The notes below the pieces were generated by a model. That model did no database searches. It was not told the origin of the DNA and saw only the letters and a program-made list of their open reading frames with translations. The translations under genes and the position numbers were made by a program. From an uncultured Bacteroidales bacterium (GTDB taxonomy: Bacteria > Bacteroidota > Bacteroidia > Bacteroidales > UBA3663): a stretch of DNA of 10,620 nucleotides. Numbering within the stretch: position 1 is the stretch's first letter; each line of letters starts with the position of its first letter. The DNA is taken from positions 1 through 10,620 of the forward strand of contig CAJOOX010000042.1 of NCBI GenBank assembly GCA_905236195.1. The letters run 5' to 3'. This document shows positions 1 through 5,865 of this stretch, piece by piece.

Positions 1-114
1 TATCTCCGTGGTCATCCCCTTCTCCTTGCATGCCAGCAACTTCTCATGCAAATCCCAAATCAGCATCGAGCAGCAGCTCGACATTTCATTCCGCCATATC
101 TCTTGAATATCCAT
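1..114 (-). CDS. N-terminal 38 codons of an unidentified protein (truncated by window edge)
   Basis: Reading the minus strand from an ATG at 114-112 gives 38 uninterrupted codons to the window edge, starting MDIQEIWRNEMSS and continuing with CCSMLIWDLHEKLL. The first base of the window ends a codon exactly. The ATG follows an A-rich leader (eight A's directly upstream) with no Shine-Dalgarno sequence, as is usual in Bacteroidota. The fragment looks like an amphipathic helix with two adjacent cysteines and has no signal peptide. I do not recognise the family. It lies 85 bp downstream of the esterase gene on the same strand. I see no terminator and no good promoter in that gap, so co-transcription with the esterase is possible. 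Being real is likely from the start context, but most of the gene is outside the window. Confidence 0.6.
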   Translation of the reverse strand, partial: MDIQEIWRNEMSSCCSMLIWDLHEKLLACKEKGMTTEI

Positions 115-199
115 TTTTTTTCGTTTATGACAAAGAAATAGTCTTAGTAACCAAAGTTTAACTCTAGTTTTGGAAGACTTCCCTGAATTTCCGCTGCTA

Positions 200-1882
200 T
201 TACTTCTTCAGCAGCAGTTTCTCGGTTTTCTTCATCGTCTTGGCAACCTTGTTGTCATCGATGAGCAGATTGCCGTAGCCGAGAGCCCTGAGCCCCTGTG
301 CCGCGCTTCGGGCATTCATCTGGGCGCCCAGTTTGGACGTATGGGTGTGATCGCCTTTATAGTATGCCTGGGCAGCGGCCTCTCCCCGGGCGTCAAGATA
401 ATCAGCCGAGATATTGTGAACGTCGATAAAATCCACTTTCGTGGCTTCAGCTACTTCCCGATACCATTTGCCGTAAGTGTCGTTGCGGCGTTCTATTTTA
501 CCGTCTTTCCAGATGTTGCGGGGTGTCAGGGAGAGCAATACGGGAATGCCGCCTTTCTCGCGAACGTCGCCGATAAACTTCATCAGATACCAGCCGAAAC
601 TGTAGACAGCCTCGTAGCTGCCGTCTTTCTCCAGTTTATAGACATGGGTCGTATCTTTGGCCGAAGCAATCACGCCGCGGTATTTGGGCTGGTCGATGGG
701 GCCGATGTCGTTATGGCCGAACTGAATCAGAACAATGTCGCCGGGGGCAATCGAGTTATAGACGCGATCCCATCGTCCCTCATTTAAGAAAGTGCGTGTG
801 GAACGTCCGGCCTTGGCTGCATTGACAATGACGCATTGTGCCGTATCGAATGCCACTGAAGCCTGCGAACCCCATCCCCACATGCCGTCGTCATCGAGGT
901 CTTTGTTCTTGCCGGTAGAGTCTCCCACGATGAAGACCACCCGTTTGCCGGGTTTGCGCACAAATGTCTCTTTCGGCAGATCCAGCGGTTTCAGATAATC
1001 CTTCAGACCGCATCCCAGACAGTTTTTGATGGCCAGGGCTGCGCTGTAGGCATTATTCTGAGCACCGAACTTTGAGGTGTGGATTTTGTCGATATAGTAG
1101 AACATGTATTCGGTCTTCCAATGGCCGAACTTTTCAAGCCTGCGGGCACTCTCCCCTTCAAGGTCAATCCAGGAAACACCCATTTCTTTGGCCACCTGAC
1201 GTCCCCAAAGTGTATAGTTTTTGGTCTTGCGGGTAATGGTGGTATCATTGGCCCAGGCATTGCGGGGCGTGAGGGATGCGATAATCGGAGTTGCCCCTTT
1301 GGCTCTTGTGTCACGGATAAAGCGGCGCAGATATTCGCCATAACTGTAAACCGTATCCTGTTTCTGGGTATGTTCGTTGAATCCGACAAGCATCGTGTCG
1401 GGATCAATGCCGGGAATGGTTGTGCGGGCACGTTGTTTGTCGAACCAGAAATTGCCGGCATCGTTGTGGCCCAATTCGACAATTACATAGTCGCCGGGCT
1501 TGACGCCTTTAATCACATCGGGCCAGAGGTTATTATAGAATGTGCGTGACGATGTGCCTCCCAGGGCATGATTCTCTACGGTGATTTTGTTCTCGTCGAA
1601 CCATTCATGGGCAAAATAGCCCCAACCCCACTGGCCGTTGCTTCCATTACCCATCGTACCCGTACGCATGGTGGAATTACCTACCAGAAAGAGCACCGGA
1701 TTGTCGCCTTTGCGGGAGGACCCGGCTATCGGGCGCACGGAATTTGCCTGTTTTACATGGTCGAGTGTCAAATCAACCACGTCTTTGTTTTCATCTTCCA
1801 CGCCCTGCGGTGTTTGGGCCCAAACTCCCAAAGTCAAGCCCTGCAACAGCAAGAATGCTGTTAAATTAAGTTTGAAATTCAT
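200..1882 (-). CDS. Secreted two-domain SGNH/GDSL esterase, rhamnogalacturonan acetylesterase (CE12) type
   Basis: The product is 560 aa. I chose the ATG at 1882 because it starts a clear signal peptide (MNFKLNLTAF, a hydrophobic core, then VWA with likely cleavage after A22). The frame is open for 28 more codons upstream, but these run through the promoter. Two homologous SGNH hydrolase domains follow. Domain 1 (about 62-290) has block I GNST at 68-71 (nucleophile S70), GWG near 86-88, N104 and G109, block III GHND at 138-141, and D265-x-x-H268. Domain 2 (about 312-535) has GDST at 320-323 (S322), N354, G359, GHND at 389-392, and D511-x-x-H514. Both Ser-Asp-His triads therefore look intact. 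CE12 enzymes remove acetyl groups from pectin rhamnogalacturonan; that substrate is inferred from family resemblance. The chain ends in a lysine-rich tail (545-560). Domain 1 has Asn for Asp in the GDS motif. Single-domain relatives are about half this length, so this is an internal duplication or fusion. The location is periplasm or cell surface; no lipobox cysteine is seen. Confidence 0.85.
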   Translation of the reverse strand: MNFKLNLTAFLLLQGLTLGVWAQTPQGVEDENKDVVDLTLDHVKQANSVRPIAGSSRKGDNPVLFLVGNSTMRTGTMGNGSNGQWGWGYFAHEWFDENKITVENHALGGTSSRTFYNNLWPDVIKGVKPGDYVIVELGHNDAGNFWFDKQRARTTIPGIDPDTMLVGFNEHTQKQDTVYSYGEYLRRFIRDTRAKGATPIIASLTPRNAWANDTTITRKTKNYTLWGRQVAKEMGVSWIDLEGESARRLEKFGHWKTEYMFYYIDKIHTSKFGAQNNAYSAALAIKNCLGCGLKDYLKPLDLPKETFVRKPGKRVVFIVGDSTGKNKDLDDDGMWGWGSQASVAFDTAQCVIVNAAKAGRSTRTFLNEGRWDRVYNSIAPGDIVLIQFGHNDIGPIDQPKYRGVIASAKDTTHVYKLEKDGSYEAVYSFGWYLMKFIGDVREKGGIPVLLSLTPRNIWKDGKIERRNDTYGKWYREVAEATKVDFIDVHNISADYLDARGEAAAQAYYKGDHTHTSKLGAQMNARSAAQGLRALGYGNLLIDDNKVAKTMKKTEKLLLKK

Positions 1883-1906
1883 AAAAGGTTGTATTTGTTT
1901 GTGCGG

Positions 1907-1938
1907 CGAAGATAGCGTTTTTTTTTCAAATAAACAAA
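1907..1938 (-). promoter_or_regulatory. Bacteroidota-type promoter of the two-domain esterase gene
   Basis: On the minus strand, TTTG (1938-1935) is followed after 20 bp by TATCTTCG (1914-1907), one mismatch from the Bacteroidota -7 consensus TAnnTTTG. The 20-bp spacing fits the known -33/-7 arrangement recognised by the primary sigma factor of this phylum. An A-tract of nine bases lies between the boxes, directly before CGC and the -7 box. The start codon at 1882 is 24 bp downstream of the -7 box, giving a short leader without a Shine-Dalgarno sequence. A second TTTG at 1930-1927 is too close to the -7 box to be the partner. Confidence 0.6.
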
Positions 1939-1952
1939 TAATTCCTGTTTTT

Positions 1953-1984
1953 TTTGGTTTTCTCAATTAAAAGTTGTATCTTTG
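1953..1984 (+). promoter_or_regulatory. Bacteroidota-type promoter of the aroB operon
   Basis: On the plus strand, TTTG at 1953-1956 is followed after 20 bp by TATCTTTG at 1977-1984, a perfect match to the TAnnTTTG -7 box. Transcription would start roughly at 1989-1993, leaving a leader of only about 11-15 nt before the aroB ATG at 2004. It lies back to back with the esterase promoter: the two -33 boxes are only 14 bp apart (1939-1952). No Shine-Dalgarno sequence is visible. Confidence 0.7.
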
Positions 1985-2003
1985 CGGCGAAAATACATTG
2001 ATT

Positions 2004-3086
2004 ATGATAGACCAAGAAGTAGTTTTTACGAATGATATAAGCAAGGCCCTGGGCCAGTTTGCTGTTAAGATTCCCCACGATGTCCTGTATCTTCTTTTTG
2101 ATACAGAGACAATCAAATACTGCATGCCTGTCATCGCAGACTTCATGAACGGGTACGATGCCAAGCATCCCGATTCGAAATGCAAGACGATTATTATCGG
2201 GAATACAGATGCTGCCAAAAACATCGCCACGCTCACTGAAGTCTGGCAGACTTTGTCCGACACAGGGGCATCCCGCCACTCGCTGATGATTAATGTCGGC
2301 GGCGGCATGCTGACCGACCTTGGCGGGTTTGCTGCGGCCACGTTCAAACGGGGCATTAAATTCATCAATGTTCCGACCACGCTGCTGGGCGCTGTTGACG
2401 CTGCCGTAGGCGGAAAAACCGGAGTCAATCTGGGTAATTTGAAAAATGAACTGGGGGCCTTTGCTCCCGCATCGGCCGTGCTCATTTCCACCACCATGTT
2501 CGAAACACTGGATCAGGAGAATCTGCTTTCCGGTTATGCGGAAATGCTGAAACACGGGTTCCTCTCCGACAACGAGACGCTGACGGAGCTGCTGAACTAC
2601 GACATTCTCCATTGGGACAAGGACACCCTCCTCCCCATGCTCGAGAAGAGTGTGAACGTGAAACGCCGCGTGGTTCGCCAGGATCCCTATGAACAGGGAT
2701 TGCGCAAGGCACTCAACCTGGGGCACACTTTCGGTCACGCTTTTGAAAGCTGGCGTCTCAGCCAGGGTAAACCGGTCCTCCATGGCTATGCCGTAGCCTG
2801 GGGCCTCGTGTGCGAGCTCATCGTTTCCCATCAGGTTTGCGGTTTCCCGTCAGCCCTCATGCAGCAGGTGGCTGCCTACGTCCGGGACACCTACGGACCG
2901 GTTCATTTCACGTGTGATGACTATGATGCCCTCTATGAACTCATGACCCACGACAAGAAGAATGAGGCCGGCGAAATATACTGTTCTCTGCTTCATGATG
3001 TAGGCTCCGTCGCGCTCAACCACTCTCTTTCCAAAGAACAGATTCTTACGACGTACGATATTTTCCGCGACCTTATGGGCATCTGA
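2004..3086 (+). CDS. aroB: 3-dehydroquinate synthase
   Basis: The 360-aa product matches the usual size of AroB, the NAD- and metal-dependent second enzyme of the shikimate pathway, which converts DAHP to 3-dehydroquinate in the cytoplasm. The nucleotide-binding segment GGGMLTDLGGF is at 99-109, VPTTLLGAVDAAVGGKTGVN at 123-142 (active-site K138), and GYAEMLKHG at 177-185 (metal ligand E180, K183). RKALNLGHTFGHAFE at 234-248 carries R234, metal ligand H241 and H245, and LHGYAVAWG at 259-267 carries ligand H260. Residue roles are assigned by analogy to characterised AroB enzymes. The ATG at 2004 is preferred over an in-frame TTG at 1974 because the latter lies inside the -7 region. It is the first gene of a three-gene unit, and the helicase starts 2 bp after its stop. 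The T-L pair in GGGMLTDLGGF differs from the more common GGGVIGDLAGF but leaves the glycines intact. Confidence 0.96.
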   Translation: MIDQEVVFTNDISKALGQFAVKIPHDVLYLLFDTETIKYCMPVIADFMNGYDAKHPDSKCKTIIIGNTDAAKNIATLTEVWQTLSDTGASRHSLMINVGGGMLTDLGGFAAATFKRGIKFINVPTTLLGAVDAAVGGKTGVNLGNLKNELGAFAPASAVLISTTMFETLDQENLLSGYAEMLKHGFLSDNETLTELLNYDILHWDKDTLLPMLEKSVNVKRRVVRQDPYEQGLRKALNLGHTFGHAFESWRLSQGKPVLHGYAVAWGLVCELIVSHQVCGFPSALMQQVAAYVRDTYGPVHFTCDDYDALYELMTHDKKNEAGEIYCSLLHDVGSVALNHSLSKEQILTTYDIFRDLMGI

Positions 3087-3088
3087 TT

Positions 3089-5230
3089 ATGGATAATCCG
3101 GAATTAACCCTTGCCTATAACTACGCGCAATATACCCACCGGAACATATTTCTCACAGGCAAGGCAGGAACAGGGAAAACCACTTTTCTGCGTCATTTGG
3201 CCGCCAACACGCACAAACGCATGGTTGTGTTGGCGCCGACAGGTGTAGCTGCCATCAATGCCGGCGGCTCCACAATCCATTCCTTCTTCCAGATTGCACC
3301 CGGACTCTATCTGCCCGGCAGGGAGGTAACCCAGAGCAAACGCTACGGATTTTCGAAACAGAAGCTCAGCATTCTCCGCACCCTTGACCTGCTGGTCATC
3401 GATGAGATTTCCATGGTGCGCTGTGACCTGCTGGATGCCATAGACGATATCCTGAGGCGTTACCAGAATCGCAACAAACCCTTCGGCGGCGTCCAGTTGC
3501 TCATGATTGGCGATCTTCAGCAGCTGGCTCCTGTAGCCCAGGAAAAAGAATGGGATCTGCTCAGGGAGCATTATGCGACTCCCTACTTCTTTGATTCCCA
3601 CGCCCTGCAGCTCACTGATTACACGGTCATTGAGCTCAACAAAGTCTACAGGCAGCAGGACATGGAGTTCATCACCCTGCTGAATCAGGTTCGCGACAAC
3701 CGGCTCGACGAACAGGGATTCTCATTGCTCAATTCCAGATACATTCCCGGATTCCGGCCTTCAGAGGACGAACACTACATCATCCTGACGACCCACAACC
3801 ACCAGGCAGACTCCATCAACGAAAAACGCATGGCGGAGCTGACCACCGAACCGATGACTTTCAACGCTGAGGTGAAAGGTGAATTTCCCGAAAGCTCCTA
3901 CCCCACCGACAAAGATCTGACGCTCAAGACCGGCGCACAAGTTATGTTCTGCAAAAACGATGCGTCCCGGGACAAAGCGTACTATAACGGTCTTATCGGT
4001 CAGATTGTAAACATTTCCTCCCAAGGGGAAGTGCGGGTATCAGTACCCGAGGAAAACGGGCGTCGCAGGTATATTGATGTGAACCCGGTCGTCTGGGAGA
4101 ATCTCAAATACGAGACGAATGCCCGTACCGGACAAATTACCGAAAAGGTCGTCGGTACGTTCTCGCAAATACCGCTCAGGACGGCATGGGCCATTACGAT
4201 TCACAAAAGCCAGGGTCTCACCTTTGACAAAGCGATTATCAATGCAGGAAAAGCATTCTCTCCCGGACAGGTATATGTTGCGCTTTCCAGATGCAGAACC
4301 CTCGATGGCATGGTGCTCTCAACCCCCATCGACAGAAGTGTCATCTGGAACGACCGGGCCGTGACCGACTTCAACAGACAGGCCGTGCTCCGCCATCCCA
4401 CGGTCCAGCAACTGCAGCAAGACCGGCGCAACTTTGTCGAGGAACTGCTCTGCGGACTTTTCGAATGGCAGTCGTTTCTCATGCGACTGCAGGAATTCGA
4501 ACGTCGCTGTGCCGAGAAACTCGGCCGTTATTATCCGGAATATATCCGCATCCTTTCTGAGATTGACCGACAGGTTGAGAGTGATCTGGTAAAAGTCGGA
4601 CATACCTTCCAGATACAGATTCGCCAGATGATTGCTCTCACAGAGGTTTATGATGACAATACTGCCCTCCATGAACGCGTGCAGAAAGGAATCGCCTATT
4701 TCATGTCTAAGGCCGCCGATCTACTTGAACAGTTCTTCGAAGAAGGATTGCCTGATATCGAAAACAAACAGACGATTGAATTCCTCTCCAACGAATTCGA
4801 CCCGCTCAAAGCGGATTACGAGCTCAAAATGGCGCTCTATCTCAACTGCGCACAACGTTTTTCCCTCGACATATATTGGGACACAAAAGCGAAGGCCGCA
4901 ATGAAAGAAGACGCCTCGGCACGTCCGTCAAAAAAATCGAAAAAGACAGCCGGCACGAGCAAGGGAAAAACGCAGGCAATGAAAGAGGAAACGCCGCTCA
5001 TGAACATCGACATGAACAATCTCAATCCGGAGGTTTTCATGCGACTGAAGGTGTGGCGCACCAAACTGTCCATCAAGAACCACCTGAAACCGTATATGGT
5101 CCTCTCGAATGCCACCCTGGCGGCCATTGCGTCGGTTTGTCCCCGCACACGCGATGAACTGGAGGCCATTCCCGGAATGGGGCCTGCCAAGTTGCGTGAA
5201 TACGGAGAGGAAATCCTGGCCCTCATTTGA
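3089..5230 (+). CDS. Pif1-like superfamily 1 DNA helicase with C-terminal HRDC-like domain
   Basis: The 713-aa product has a complete SF1B helicase core. It shows Walker A GKAGTGKT (24-31), APTGVAA (49-55), Walker B VIDEISM (103-109), motif III GDLQQLAPV (141-149), VYRQ (186-189), AWAITIHKSQGLTFD (366-380) and motif VI GQVYVALSRCR (393-403). The FGGVQLLMIGD segment (132-142) is typical of Pif1/RecD-like enzymes, which unwind DNA 5'-3' using ATP. Residues about 440-600 are charged and helical and match no domain I recognise. A lysine-rich linker (about 600-636) follows. The last 70 residues (about 645-713) resemble an HRDC domain, as in RecQ C-termini, with a P-x-T-x-D-E-L-x-x-I-P-G-M-G pattern around 685-698. 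A role in replication or repair is inferred. It starts 2 bp after the aroB stop, with no Shine-Dalgarno sequence, which suggests translational coupling. The glycosylase-like gene follows 2 bp after its own stop. Confidence 0.9.
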   Translation: MDNPELTLAYNYAQYTHRNIFLTGKAGTGKTTFLRHLAANTHKRMVVLAPTGVAAINAGGSTIHSFFQIAPGLYLPGREVTQSKRYGFSKQKLSILRTLDLLVIDEISMVRCDLLDAIDDILRRYQNRNKPFGGVQLLMIGDLQQLAPVAQEKEWDLLREHYATPYFFDSHALQLTDYTVIELNKVYRQQDMEFITLLNQVRDNRLDEQGFSLLNSRYIPGFRPSEDEHYIILTTHNHQADSINEKRMAELTTEPMTFNAEVKGEFPESSYPTDKDLTLKTGAQVMFCKNDASRDKAYYNGLIGQIVNISSQGEVRVSVPEENGRRRYIDVNPVVWENLKYETNARTGQITEKVVGTFSQIPLRTAWAITIHKSQGLTFDKAIINAGKAFSPGQVYVALSRCRTLDGMVLSTPIDRSVIWNDRAVTDFNRQAVLRHPTVQQLQQDRRNFVEELLCGLFEWQSFLMRLQEFERRCAEKLGRYYPEYIRILSEIDRQVESDLVKVGHTFQIQIRQMIALTEVYDDNTALHERVQKGIAYFMSKAADLLEQFFEEGLPDIENKQTIEFLSNEFDPLKADYELKMALYLNCAQRFSLDIYWDTKAKAAMKEDASARPSKKSKKTAGTSKGKTQAMKEETPLMNIDMNNLNPEVFMRLKVWRTKLSIKNHLKPYMVLSNATLAAIASVCPRTRDELEAIPGMGPAKLREYGEEILALI

Positions 5231-5232
5231 TT

Positions 5233-5820
5233 ATGGAACTGCATCCTCTCCAACCCTTCCTGCCCGCTGGTGCCTCCATCCTTTTTCTCGGCAGTTTCCC
5301 GCCGCCCCGTCAACGGTGGTGCATGGAGTTCTTCTATCCTAATTGGATCAATGATTTCTGGCGCATACAGGGTCTCATACATTATAATAATAAAGAGGCC
5401 TTTGTCATTCCCGGCGAAAAAAGGTTCGACCGGGAACGGATTGTTGCCTTTTGCGAGGAGCATGGACTCGCTTTTTTTGATACCGCCATGGCCGTCAACA
5501 GGTTGAAGGACAATGCGTCCGATGCATTCCTCGAAATCGTACAGCCCACCGACATCCCGGCGCTGCTTGAGCAACTGCCGCTCTGTGTCAAGCTTGTCAC
5601 CACCGGAGGAAAAGCATCCGAACAGGTGTGCCATCAGTTCGGAATCTCGCAGGAACCTTCCATCGGCACTTCCCATACGCTTCATCTTGAGAACGGCAGA
5701 ACACTGGAATGGTGGCGTATGCCCTCCACTTCACGAGCCTATCCCCTCGCCCTTGAAAAGAAAGCAGAATACTATCGGAAATTATGGAACACCCGTAAAA
5801 TCCTTGCTACACTTGTATAA
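5233..5820 (+). CDS. Uracil/hypoxanthine-DNA glycosylase superfamily protein (putative)
   Basis: The product is 195 aa. The start is ATG 5233; an in-frame TTG at 5227 overlaps the helicase stop and is less likely. The strand-loop motif LFLGSFPPP (17-25), then YPNWINDFW (35-43), and the late motif MPSTSRAY (163-170) fit the UDG superfamily pattern. They most resemble the small hypoxanthine/deoxyinosine-type glycosylases, in which an N-x-F-W segment follows the first motif and a PSTSPA-like segment forms the DNA-contacting loop. FFDTAMAV...NASD (81-97) fits the conserved middle segment. Such enzymes remove deaminated bases from DNA in base-excision repair. The exact substrate is not readable here, and which residue is catalytic (N37 and N40 are candidates) is inference. 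Four cysteines (30, 74, 118, 133) lack the CxxC spacing of Fe-S family 4/5 enzymes. It is the last gene of the aroB unit and is convergent with valS. Confidence 0.72.
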   Translation: MELHPLQPFLPAGASILFLGSFPPPRQRWCMEFFYPNWINDFWRIQGLIHYNNKEAFVIPGEKRFDRERIVAFCEEHGLAFFDTAMAVNRLKDNASDAFLEIVQPTDIPALLEQLPLCVKLVTTGGKASEQVCHQFGISQEPSIGTSHTLHLENGRTLEWWRMPSTSRAYPLALEKKAEYYRKLWNTRKILATLV

Positions 5821-5847
5821 AAAATCCCCGCTGCTTTGGCGGGGATT
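5819..5847 (-). terminator. Rho-independent terminator of valS
   Basis: Plus-strand arms 5823-5831 (AATCCCCGC) and 5839-5847 (GCGGGGATT) are perfectly complementary over 9 bp around a 7-nt loop. Read on the minus strand, the hairpin ends in a T-run (complement of the six A's at 5819-5824), starting 18 bp after the valS stop at 5866-5868. On the plus strand no T-run follows (the next bases are CCTATTG), so it is a poorer terminator for the aroB operon, although it sits just after that operon's last stop codon and overlaps it. Confidence 0.85.
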
Positions 5848-5865
5848 CCTATTGAAAAAGATTTA

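Noticed and set aside
131..140. TATTTCTTTG on the minus strand as -7 box for the left-edge gene
   Set aside because: The spacing between TA and TTTG is four bases instead of two, and no -33 TTTG lies at the proper distance.
172..182. Palindrome GGAAGACTTCC as terminator of the esterase gene
   Set aside because: The arms are 5 bp with a single central base and no T-run follows on the minus strand.
170..787. Long plus-strand open frame (205 codons) opposite the esterase gene
   Set aside because: It is antisense to a gene with clear SGNH motifs, has no promoter or start context, and its translation shows no family features.
1883..1966. Upstream extension of the esterase by 28 codons to an ATG at 1966
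   Set aside because: The extension covers the promoter and would bury the signal peptide inside the protein.
1974..2003. TTG start 10 codons upstream of the aroB ATG
   Set aside because: It falls inside the -7 promoter region, so it would not be in the transcript.
1926..2831. Minus-strand open frame of 301 codons opposite aroB
   Set aside because: AroB on the plus strand has all catalytic motifs; the antisense frame reflects codon bias of the coding strand and would run out through the divergent promoter.
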